From Cichorium intybus (lineage: Eukaryota; Streptophyta; Magnoliopsida; Asterales; Asteraceae), in contig CM042014.1 of assembly GCA_023525715.1 (NCBI GenBank), positions 23,240,904 through 23,304,903 of the forward strand: a stretch of DNA of 64,000 bases. Direction: 5' to 3'. The notes under the pieces were generated by a model, which worked only from the letters and a program-made list of their open reading frames with translations, did not search any database and was not told the origin of the DNA. Shown one piece after another: positions 53,985 through 64,000 of the stretch. Each line of letters starts with the position of its first letter. The stretch's first letter is position 1. Position numbers and translations under genes: made by a program.

Positions 53985-54425
53985 CACCAAAAACATTATT
54001 AATTAAGAATGTCTAAACATTAGTAATTTTACATAACAAATTTGTTTGTGTATCGTGACATCTTGCTTTTGATTTTTACTATTACGACTTTGTATTTTGA
54101 TAAATTTAATTGATTATGAGAATGTCACCGTTATTAAAATCAAATTCACTATTATGATTGGAATTGTTCTTCAAAATATTATGACGTCAATTGTATCTCT
54201 ATTATCTTCCAATTCATTCTACATATTAAAAAATAATATGATATTAAAAAACAAATAATTTTGAAATTAAATGATAACAATTACTTTTGAAATTGAATGA
54301 TAATTAAACCGATAATTAAGGAGTTAAAAACGTTTCAATCCAATTAGTTTTTTTTAAGAAATTTAAAATTATGAGAAAATGACACGTGGCAAAATGAATG
54401 TGGTGATGACCTCCTCACACATATA
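53985..54425 (-). mobile_element. Second head-to-tail Helitron copy lacking its 3' end
   Basis: ATTAATTAAGAATGTCTAAACATTA onward, in shorter matched blocks such as TTTGTTTGTGTATCGTGACA, repeats 53,545-53,950 in the same order at about 90% identity. The hairpin and CTAG end are missing, as expected for a tandem array made by read-through of the terminator. Confidence 0.65.
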
Positions 54426-54559
54426 TCACATCATTTGTTTTTTTTAGCACATTCCTTTTTCATTTCATATGTAATTTTTTTTGAATTTTTTTTAGTATAC
54501 ATGTGTAACCCCTAAAAAAATTGTACAACCTCTAAGTCCAAACTCTATGGTTTTTTTGA

Positions 54560-55215
54560 TACGATGAAATAGAATCATGAATGAATAAAATGGACGACGT
54601 AATGGAATGAGCAAAGTAATGAAATGAGTCATTACATTCCATTGTCATGTTTGGTTGACACAAATGAATGAAATTTGTCATTCAAATATATTGTTTTTTA
54701 TTAATAAATAAAAAAACCAAATAAAACAAATTTGATCAATAAAGAAAAAATGCTATTTTATAAAATAAATTTAAACATATATCATTACATTCAATGTACA
54801 TAATATATACTCTGCAAATAGTTGAAAAAGAATTTTCTATAATTTAAAAAAATTACAAAATAAATAGAACAAGATACTTTAAAATCATAAAATATAAATA
54901 TGATAAAAAAATTATTTTTTAAAAATAAAAATCTATTTAGATGAAGTTTTGAAAAAAATATAAAAAGATTAATATTTATTGGATATTATAAGAAAGAAAC
55001 TAATTTAAGTGTACAATATATCATTCCATTCCCCTGGGGGAATGGAAAAAAACAATCATCCTGCATGGAAAGAAATTCAGCCAAAGAGAAGGAATCACAT
55101 TCCTTGAGAAATGCTCCATTTCATTCCTTCAAGTAACCAAAAATGATTTTTTTTTCAATCAAATGGAATATTCCATTTTATTTCCTTTTCGATTACTATA
55201 TACCAAACGCTACCT
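54560..55215. mobile_element. MITE-like region with GGAATG/CATTCC arms
   Basis: The left arm (54,595-54,690: GGAATGAG, CATTCCATTG, TGTTTGGTTGAC) and right arm (55,020-55,200: ATTCCATTCC, GGAATGG, CATTCCTTCAAG, TACCAAACGC) are of opposite polarity around an AT-rich middle. Superfamily and exact ends are not fixed. Confidence 0.45.
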
Positions 55216-55336
55216 ATATGAATTTTTTTTGTGTCATTCCAGATTTTTTTTTTGTGTCCTCCTCTGACTTAACATTTAAAAACCATTAAAAGATTTTCAA
55301 CATCAAATTTTGTACTCAAACTTTATAAGATAAATA

Positions 55337-55655
55337 GTGCAAAAGACACTAAGTTTTACAAATTTCGATTGACAATGTTATCTTTTTTCAATTAAGACGC
55401 TATGCTTTCACAAAATTTCAATTTTGACACTATATTTTTCAATTTGTTTCAATGTTGGTCATTTAATTGTTCAACCCGGTTGTCAGCTGATGGTGCATGG
55501 TGATGTGTCTATTTTTTATTATGTGGCGCTAACATGACACTTTTCGGTGACATTACTTTCTAGGTATTAAAACTGAAAACAAAAATATAGTTGCTTAATT
55601 AAAAGAAAACACAGTGTCAAAATCAAATTTTTGTGAAACTTATTGTTTTTTGTAC
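55337..55655. mobile_element. ~319-bp MITE with ~60-bp inverted ends
   Basis: The left end TGCAAAAGACACTAAG runs through TTTCAATTAAG. The right end, on the reverse strand, starts TACAAAAAACAATAAG and runs through CTTTTAATTAAG. A second copy lies at 56435-57505. Confidence 0.65.
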
Positions 55656-56114
55656 ATTTACCCTTAATATAACTTAAAAATCCAGAAGCACCGAATAATC
55701 TTCCCACCAACACATTAGGGTTTCGATTTAGTGTTACATGTATAAGCATAATAACTGGCTCATGAACTTAAGGAACACAGAATCATCATCCCACCACAGT
55801 TATCTACTTCCCTTTCTTGGAGGTACCAAACAAACCCAAGCGACTTATAGAAACTTACAATAAAAAATAAACAATTAGATAGAAACGTTAAGGTTTAGAT
55901 TTAGCCTACCTCACATGATCAAATAATACATTTGTAATGTATGCTTTCTCAATGATAGAGACTTTGACTATGAAAACTGAAGCAACTGATTACACATTGG
56001 CATCAAGGATGTCGTAATAAACAAAATTTTTGAATAGAATGAGTTTAAGTTGCATTGTAGAACAACTGCATATGTTCCAAAGATGGATTTTCTTTCATTG
56101 AAAATTTATTTAGC

Positions 56115-56200
<86 letters not shown>

Positions 56201-56434
56201 TATATATGTCATGTTTTCTTGAAAAGCTCTTTGCTTTCGAAGTGGGCAGATAAACTATGTTCCCCTAATATAGATGGTTTGGATATCAACTTAAAGGATG
56301 TGAAGCAAGTACTATTTGTGTGTGTGTGTGTGTGTTTTTTTTTAGAAAGAATATCATAAATCATGTCAAATAGAACATTGACATTAGGTTTCAATTTAGT
56401 GTGATATGTACAAGATTTTTAAATCATGTCAAAT
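55656..56434. other. Intergenic; (TA)n at 56119-56198, (TG)n at 56318-56335
   Basis: Two microsatellites, no gene. The reading frame across the TA tract is an artefact. Confidence 0.6.
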
Positions 56435-57505
56435 TGCACAAAAGATATTAAGTTCTCACAAAAGTTTAATTTTGACATTGTGTTTTTTCAGTTAAGTCCC
56501 TACATTTTTTCAATTTTGATACCTGAAAAGTGATTTCATCAAAAAGTGTCATGTCATGTCATGTCAGTGTCTTGTCATTAAAGACTAGCACGTCATCATA
56601 TCACATCAGTTGGAAACGGGGTTGACCAATTAAATGATCAACATTAGGGGTGTTATTCGGTCGATTTAATTGGTTATCGGTTTATTCGGTTAGGTGTAAT
56701 AGGTTTTTTACCTTCCAAAATATTGACCAAAATCAAACCAAATAAAAATCGGTTTAATCAGTTTTCGATTTAATTGGTTTGGTTAATTTGGTTCGATTTA
56801 CAGTTAACTTCGAATAAGATATATTGTCTAAAAGACCAACTAATATTGAAACAGTAATTTATAATCTAATATCCATCGTCAAGAACTATCGACCATGGTT
56901 TAAATATCTGGATAACTATAATAATACTTTACAATTATTAATCATCGTTCATCTATATAAAGTATTATTTAACAAATAAAAAATGCATATTTTTGTGATT
57001 ATTTAATAAGTTGTGCGAATTGGAGTGCACAAAGATAATGTAACCAAACATCTATCAAATAGCTTAGTAAAATTCAAAACAAGTATATAAACAAAATGAA
57101 TATGACGTTTATCAATTATCAAAGCAAAACCAAACAACTATCATCAAATATATCATGTATAATGATGTTAAATATAAAAATATAAAATAAATGATAAAAC
57201 ATTATTCGGTTACTTCGGTTAAATCGCATTGTGGAAAATAAGACCAAACACCTAACCCAATAAAATTCGGTTTAATCGATTAAACTGCCGAACCGGAAAT
57301 CAATTAAGGTCAACTGAACAAACCAAACGTTTTGGTTCGGTCGGTTTATTCGGCTTCGGTTGTTTTAACACCCCTAGTCAATATTAAAACGAATTGGAAA
57401 ATGTAATGCCAAAATCGAGCTTCTATGAAAACTTAGTCTTAATTGAAAAAATAATAGTGTCATAATCAACTTTTTATAAAAACTTAGTATCTTTTATAAA
57501 ATTTG
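56435..57505. mobile_element. Second copy of the 319-bp MITE, split by a hAT insertion
   Basis: Left part 56435-56644 (TGCACAAAAGATATTAAG) and right part 57377-57505 (reverse strand: TTATAAAAGATACTAAG, TTTTTTCAATTAAG) together give about 340 bp, the size of the copy at 55337. The gap is a hAT element. Confidence 0.65.
56645..57376. mobile_element. hAT MITE (TAGGGGTG...CACCCCTA)
   Basis: Starts TAGGGGTGTTATTCGG and ends TTTTAACACCCCTA. Flanks ATCAACAT and GTCAATAT match at 6 of 8 bases (an aged target duplication). Both ends are full of TCGGTTTATTCGG-type words. Non-coding interior. Confidence 0.8.
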
Positions 57506-58141
57506 TCAACTGCATACTATAAAACATTGAAATACATCATTGATATCTAATAATAGAAAAACATAGATATTTTTTCACATCATACTACTTTATTAAGCAT
57601 AATTATTATATTATCACTTAATTTTTGATAAATTGTCATTGCTAATTTATGTTATAAAACTTTTTAAAAGAAAAAAATCCCAAACGTATGTTAAAACTTT
57701 AAAATATCACAAATCATACATTGGATTAATTTTGCAGGCTTAGGATAGTTGTTGTGATGACAACTATAATTACTTTTTTGCTTTTTTTATTATATTAATT
57801 TTGTATTATATTTATTTAAAATTATTTAATTTTCTACACCTTTTCACTAGTTTATTAACAATCATCTTTTTTTTAAATATCTTATAAAGTCTTGTTTTTA
57901 GTCTTTATTTATTTTTAAGCACATCATGTGTTAATATTGGTGTTGTTTCCATCAAATATAAATTTATAAAAATATAAGATGATAAAGCTATTATATGATC
58001 GCTTTGTATTTTTACTATTTGATATTAGTATCAGTTTGATTTTTACTAGCTTGACAAATGCTTTTTAATAATATCTTTCTATAGAGGACATATTTAGTAT
58101 CTTAAAGACACCTTACTAATTCAGCAAATTCATTTGCGTCA
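57506..58141. other. Intergenic, no gene seen
   Basis: AT-rich. Nothing recognised. Confidence 0.45.
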
Positions 58142-59200
58142 TGTTGATAGGTTTTCTATACCCTAGAAAGATTAAACATGGCTGCGGAAACATATAAAAA
58201 TTTCTAAGGCTAGTAACAATTACTAAAAACCTACAAGAAAGCTACTTAATGATAATTTACAACTACAAGAAGGTTTAAGAATATCAACCTTTAGCAAAAC
58301 CAATTTGTTTGAGGAACACTCTTAAATATCAAATCCAAAGCCAAGGAAGATAGTACCCCAAATTAGAGTACCTTTAATGGTTCACACCCAAAAGTCTAAA
58401 CAATTAAGTTAATTGGGTATTTTAGAAAAGCTCGTTATAAAACCCTAGAGATGGATTATAAATTATGCTTGAGAGAGAAGAAAAAAAATTCCAAGTATGA
58501 GGGCTCTGTAATTTGGGGCGCAGAATATGAGGACCAGGAGAGGGTATTTATAGCTTTACAATGATGATTAGAGATAAACCTTATTTGAATTCAAACTGGA
58601 TAAGGATAATAATCCAACTTATCTTTAAATTCAAAACAATCCTTCATGGTGGACGATTTTTAGGGATAAAACCCTTTAAAATTCGTCATCTATGCTCCCC
58701 AAATATTATATATTGCTCAACTTTTGAACAATTAGTATTTAGTCTCTGTACTTTTAATTAATTTAAATTAATTCCAGTTAATTCTAATTAATTCCAAACT
58801 AGTTTCTAATTAATTTATTATCATATAATAAATTAATAAACCATTTATTTCTCTCTAATTAACAATAATATCATTTGGACTACTGATGACAACCCAAAAG
58901 AACCCTGTTATTAATGGAAAGTCATTACTTTAGTTATAACATTGGACACTATTTCAATACATGCATCATTATGTGAATTATCTTTTGAATTGCAGATGCA
59001 ATGTATCAATCCTACAATGTTAATGAATGAGATCCAATGAAAGTGTCATTCCTTACAAATATTTTATCTTGTGAGCATAATGAAGACTCGTGGTTACCAT
59101 AAAATGACCAGTGTGCAATGAGTCATTAAACCTAAAAAAACCATATGGTTATTATAAGTTAATGTAAAAAATTAATGGCCTGCAACAATGTAAAACCATA
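58142..59200. other. LTR-like sequence, unproven
   Basis: TGTTGATAGGTTTTCTATACC at 58142, a leader-like block ending GGTATTTATAGC near 58,545, and repeated AATTAATT words resemble copia LTRs. No second LTR, duplication or clear right end was found. Confidence 0.28.
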
Positions 59201-59419
59201 ATCTTTGTAAATATTTCCCTTTTTCATTTTGTATATGTATCTCCTCTAATGCAAAATAAGATACATGATGCAAAAGCTCTCTAAAAATGGACATGTTACA
59301 CTTATATGAAGAACTTAAACTCTCTCACTTGAGAGTTTCACTTTAATCTAGTGAAATTCATGTTTGATTGCAAGACAAATCTTTTTTAAAACTTCTTGAA
59401 AACCACCCATAGATATTTG

Positions 59420-60720
59420 TATATGCAATTTGAGTTTACCATGAGCACCTCCACCCCTTGAAGATGTAAGAATACCAAAATGCAAGTAATTTTTTATCTA
59501 AGCACCAACAAATTTTTCTTTCCACCATATATTTTGTTATATACTCAATTGCAAATTTCTTTGTTTAATAAAACAAGTCAAATTCACCCCAATTATTCTC
59601 AAAAATAGTTGTTGAATATGCTACATTTTTCCGTCTTGACATAAATATATCAAACTTCACTACATGTGTAAAATTTCTCTTGCAATCTGCCAACACATTC
59701 TTTTCAATATGCCAAATACACAAAAGGTTTCTCGTGTTTGGAAATACCATCTATATGGCATTAATAAATGTCAAATCTATATCATACATAATCGCAGATG
59801 GTTCACGATTTTTAAAAGTCTTCTTATACGCACTTAATGCCAAAATATAACTATCTTCATCCTATTTCTCCAAAAACACAACCCTAGAATAAAACGAGGT
59901 ATTAAAGCATGAAACCACAATGATATCAATGAAAGGCATGTTATATTTGTTTGTTTGTGTATGTGCAATCCATCACAAAAATATATGAGAAGACTTTGGC
60001 AATTTAAATGACAAAGGATGTGTAATGAATAAGGGGGTGTTTAGGATTGCTTTTCAAAACTCTGTATTGACTTATTGGCTTTTCAAAAAGTCAATAAGTC
60101 AATAAGTGTGTTTATCAAAGCTAAAAGTCATTTTAAATCTCTATTTCAGCATAAGGGAATAAGTCAAAAACCATAAGTAAGACACCCCTTACTTATCAAA
60201 ACTCATTATAACTTATTGAAACCAAAAAGACCAAATGGACCTTAAACTATTTATAACTAAGGCACCCATCATTTATCATAACTCGTTTTTGGTCATTTTG
60301 CATATATAAGCTATTCAAACATTTTTTTTTTTAAAAATGACTTATCAACTTATAACTTTTTTCCACCAAATTAATTAATTCAAACACCTTTTTGAAACTT
60401 CTTTTTGTCGCCACATAATTCATTAATCCTAATATCAAAAAGTGTTTATTGAGTTAAGCAATCCCAGCCGCCCACCCCCAAAAAAAAGTTTATATGCCTT
60501 ACTAGATTATGTAAAATATCATAAATAAAATCTTCTTTTCAAACTCTTCAAACAAGCCACTAACCACGGATTTTCACCTTCATGTTGTATATAGTTCGAG
60601 AAATTGTTGGAAGGTTTTGGTGTTAGCCAAATAGATCTAGTTCTCCATTTTGCATCATAGACTTGATAAACCCTTCGCCATTTGCTAAATGAATTTTAAC
60701 AGAACCTCAAATCACACATG
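59420..60720 (-). pseudogene. Decayed MULE transposase (FAR1/MudrA-like)
   Basis: Minus strand, about 59,960-59,565, in shifting frames: YNMPFIDII, then the MULE core signature VFPNTRNLLCIWHIEKNV, where the conserved C-x2-H follows the catalytic aspartates. Further upstream (about 60,660-60,500) NLPTISRTIYNMKVKI matches the N-terminal region that precedes the core in plant MULE proteins. A 447-bp MITE separates the two parts and stops are frequent. It could once have mobilised Mutator-like elements. Confidence 0.72.
60033..60479. mobile_element. MITE inside the MULE transposase remnant
   Basis: GGGGGTGTTTAGGATTGCTT at the left; the reverse strand of the right end gives GGGGGTGGGC then GGGATTGCTTAA. 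Arms carry GACTTATT/AATAAGTC words in opposite polarity. hAT-like style; the target duplication is not clear. Confidence 0.68.
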
Positions 60721-62567
60721 TTTTAAAACTTAAAAAGAAACCAAAAAATGATAAAAGCTTTGGCAACAAAATTTAAAACTTAGTATGATGCTCATCATAG
60801 GTGGATTCAAGTTCACTTATGGATGGAAGTAACGGCGAATGACAACGAAGAAGTAGCAGATCTTTCTCTCGATGAAGAAGTAGCGACGAGCGGCTATGAA
60901 GATGCGATGAATGGTAGCAGCAGACAGCAACTAGTATTGGAAGAAGTTGTGACGTGTGACAGGAAGACTAACGCATCGATGAAGAATCAAAAGATCTTTC
61001 TCTCTCTTCAAGGAGGAAATCGTTTGCATCGCTTGGGATCCGTCTCTATCTTCAATATTTCTAAATTAAAATGAGGGATAAAAACATCAAAACATTTTTT
61101 TTCAACCAGTGGAAATATCATGACCCATTTGTTAGAGACAACAAATGTTTTTAGCCAACTATGTTACTTGGTTGTTATGTCATTTTGTTGTTGGGTCATT
61201 GTTTCATTTTACCCAAATAACTTAATAAAATAAACAAATACCGTTCCAGATGCATTTTTGTTGTTTCCGAACATTTTCTTCGTATAGAATCTTTTGTACT
61301 CTGCGATTTTCTAGTTTGGAATTTGCGGGAAAAAAATAACTTCCATTTTCCGGCCCATTACCTACTTTTTCGCAACCCAACTACAGTTTTCCGCTGACCA
61401 CTTCATATTTTCATAGCCCACTACATACCTATGGGATTTTTGCAGCCCTATAGGATTTTTGTCTGACTATTTTGATCGGCATATTTTTTTGTTAAAACTT
61501 GAAATTTAGATTAAATAATTAGCACAATTTTTTATTTTCTCTTTTTTTATTGTCCTAGACCTCCAAGATATATGAACTGGTCCTGAAAATTAAAATAAAA
61601 ATGATAAATACTAACAAATAAATAAATAAACTCTCATTAAAAATGTTTTAATGAGATGATATATCTGGTGAAGTATGTCATAATATACCCATGAGCCATG
61701 ACATTGTCGATGGCCATGTGGGTTGTCTCAAGTCCTATGTTTTAAGCCATATATATCTAACAGTCAGAAACAAATCTCAACATAAATACAAAGAGAAACT
61801 ATATATCTATCTTGTTATTAGATCACATGGGCTACTACACGGTTGTTGACAATAACATTGTTGGTTTGGATAGCTTTAGAACTTAGAAGAGAGCATTTCG
61901 GTCATTTTGCATTTGTAAATTTCTACCATACAACAACCGGATTAGCGGTATAAAATAAATTTATAAACCACGTATTGCTGCTTTAATATTTAACCAATAC
62001 CAGTAGATTGATCATGTTATGGGGCTTTTTTGTTGTTTTCATAGTCCTATTGGTTTTGCATTGATCTGGTCATGTCTATAAACTCCAAAAATGTATAATT
62101 TACATGTTAAATATTTAACAAGTTACATGTAGAATCAAATTTAGTTTTCTGATGTAACATGAGTAAGTAACATCAAATTCGATAGGTCATTCTTCATCAA
62201 AACAACCTTTTTTTATATGTTTTAATATCCTGTTGTGAAATATTCGCCATTTACAAATCAAAAACAATATTGCACTACTTTTATATCTTTCTAATGAAAT
62301 GCGTTTTAATCCCGACAACAATAATCTTCACTTTCGTATTGCTTAAATCATTAATATGAATGTGCCTACAAACAAGATCTACGAGAAAATTGTTTTATTA
62401 TTTGAATTATCTCCACTCATAATAAGGTTATTCCAAATGTATTAAAAATATACATTTTGAACATATAAACAAATTTAAATCACAACTCAGCAAACCCTTA
62501 AACCGGGAAGCTTTTATACAATGACCTTTTGACTTGTGAGGTTCAATTTACACATATCATCCTAAAA
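60721..62567. other. Intergenic, no gene seen
   Basis: A short open frame at 60823-61074 (plus) is rich in Glu/Ser with no domain, and may be non-coding. The rest is AT-rich. 62,460-62,567 is probably the 3' untranslated region of the VPS50 gene. Confidence 0.45.
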
Positions 62568-63944
62568 CTACAACCCTCCTGACTCTATCTTTTCCAACAC
62601 TTCCAATCTGTTTTTCCTTTTCCAACCATTCATCGTAGCCACAAGGTTTATTAGCCCCACCATTTGACTTTTCGTATATTCCTGCATCAGTTATAACTTA
62701 TAATTAAACATCTTTTTCATTATTCCATAATTGGAATTTTGATTTTACAAAACAATACAAATTTAAATTACCGGATGTGCACGTGCCCAGTGGACATATT
62801 CAGTTTCCGGAAGATAATACGCTTTGATAAAAGTTTCTACACTTTGTAACTTTGGTTTGACGTTAACAGTCACAAAATGCTGAAGCCCGTTCATTAAAAC
62901 CTGAAATCATATTAATATTGTTAAGGAAAAACACAGAGAGGTTAACAGTAAGAATCATAATTTATAAATTAAAAAAATATAAGAACCTGAAGATCCAATA
63001 ACATTAAGGCACGACCCTCATCGGAACATCTTTTGACTCTTGAAAGTCCTTCGATTAAAATTTCAGAAATATTTTCAAGTCCATATTCTATTAAGAGATT
63101 TTGAACCTCTGTTCGGATACCTCCATGAGCTAGTCTTGTTTTGTAGTGCTTAAATTCCCCTAATAACAGGTCAACATACCTGTTGACCATGGTAAATGGT
63201 AAATTACTAAATTAGTCTTCTTTGATTAAGTAAATGAAACTGATTACAGAAAAAAGATAGTCACCCATTATGTTCCATTCCAAGCTCTTTAACTTCCCAT
63301 TTAGCATTAGCAATTCTATCAACATACCTGAAATGAAACCACATAAGAAAAATATGAACATATATAGAAGTAAATAATATAGAGAAAATGAATGAGGTTT
63401 TTATTTTACCCACTAATATGAAGAAGTGATTTTGCAGTTGTTCTATGGATTTGCTCTGTGAGATCTGGAACCGAATCCACCTGTTAAAAGTTATAAAAAA
63501 AAAAATACATGAGATTTGATTTCAATTTTGGATTTTTTTTTAGAAGACGGTCCGGAAGTGTACCAAATGTGAATAAAATTCATCAACAATTGTTGCATTA
63601 TTTGTGAGAAGTATCGATTGAAGATGAGGCTTGGATTTATATAATAATCGGGCAACAAGAGAGATAGTGTCGGCACCCGTGCATCTTTCCTGCATCATTT
63701 AATGAAAACCATTTTTATAAAATTTGGTTTTTATTAATGATTTGGATTTAATTAATACCAATTACCTTGAGGCCAAAAGAGGTGGTGGGGACATGAGTGG
63801 AGAGTGGATTAGTGGGTGTGATGTCTGAAAGAGGAAATGGCATGTTGAAGGGTGTGTGTGAAGAGTAAGAGTCTGAAGGAGTTGGGGAATTTATCCATTG
63901 ATTGCAATCTTGTAATATTCTTGATAAGGCGGTTTTTAACCGAT
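62568..63944 (-). CDS. VPS50/syndetin C-terminal part (7 exons, runs off the edge)
   Basis: VPS50 (syndetin, CCDC132) is the subunit specific to the EARP tethering complex, shared in part with GARP, which returns endosomal cargo to the plasma membrane or trans-Golgi. Minus-strand exons in order: 63944-63766, 63689-63564, 63480-63410, 63327-63265, 63179-62987, 62900-62772, 62681-62568; all GT-AG with matching phases. They encode the conserved C-terminal domain (DUF2451): LVARLLYKSKPHLQS, DLTEQIHRTTAKSLLHISGY, NAKWEVKELGMEHNGYVDLL, LIEGLSRVKRCSDEGRALM, FIKAYYLPETEYVHWARAHP, MVGLINLVATMNGWKRK. The stop is at 62568-62570. The first exon shown starts mid-codon after a CACACAG acceptor, so the N-terminal half lies beyond the window. 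No disruption is seen. Confidence 0.93.
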
Positions 63945-64000
63945 CTGTGTGACAAAGTAAAATACTAAATCAGGGAAAAAGTTGTCTTTTAATACTTAAT

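Noticed and set aside
60823..61074. 83-residue plus-strand frame rich in Glu and Ser
   Set aside because: No domain, no splice context, and it lies next to a decayed minus-strand MULE whose leader could account for it.

Overview
The window is nuclear DNA from a flowering plant, very probably a eudicot. The evidence is plant-type TTTAGGG telomere repeats, three plant gene families (SAUR, serine carboxypeptidase-like, VPS50/syndetin) with short AT-rich introns, and a dense load of plant transposons. The style of the LTR and Mutator-like families is reminiscent of Asteraceae, but that is only an impression and I cannot name a species.

Layout. 1-220: degenerate interstitial telomere repeats. 0.4-8 kb: a TA-inserted TIR element full of ATGTTCA/TGAACAT palindromes, a Helitron, a long (TA)n tract, the left end of a CACTA element with a smaller element inside it, a decayed Ty1/copia pol and a hAT-like element. 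8.0-11.5 kb: a CACTA element with a TTA target duplication, carrying a nested hAT MITE. 12.4-15.4 kb: a 5'-truncated L1-type LINE on the minus strand. 17.0-19.9 kb: a PIF/Harbinger MITE and a solo LTR. 20.8-23.6 kb: two related long-inverted-repeat (foldback) elements. 23.96-27.27 kb: a Mutator-like element with a 9-bp target duplication that contains an intact SAUR gene. 28.1-31.9 kb: another solo LTR with a nested element, then a MITE and a 0.47-kb tandem duplication. 33.6-36.6 kb: an intact 13-exon SCPL51-like gene (461 residues). 38.2-52.9 kb: exons of an unidentified minus-strand gene, broken up by a 12.7-kb Ty3/gypsy element and a 3.09-kb direct duplication. 53.5-61 kb: Helitrons, MITEs (one with a nested hAT) and a decayed MULE transposase. 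62.6-63.9 kb: the last seven exons of a minus-strand VPS50/syndetin gene that runs off the right edge.

Host genes are few: SAUR (auxin-linked growth), SCPL51-like peptidase (secretory pathway), VPS50 (endosomal tethering) and one broken unknown gene. They show no operon-like or pathway link. Most of the sequence is nested mobile DNA, and many insertions can be delimited to the base by their target duplications. The most notable points are the SAUR gene inside a Mutator-type element, and the gypsy locus where one LTR plus 1.14 kb of host DNA containing an exon has been copied and joined through a 4-bp ACTC microhomology.
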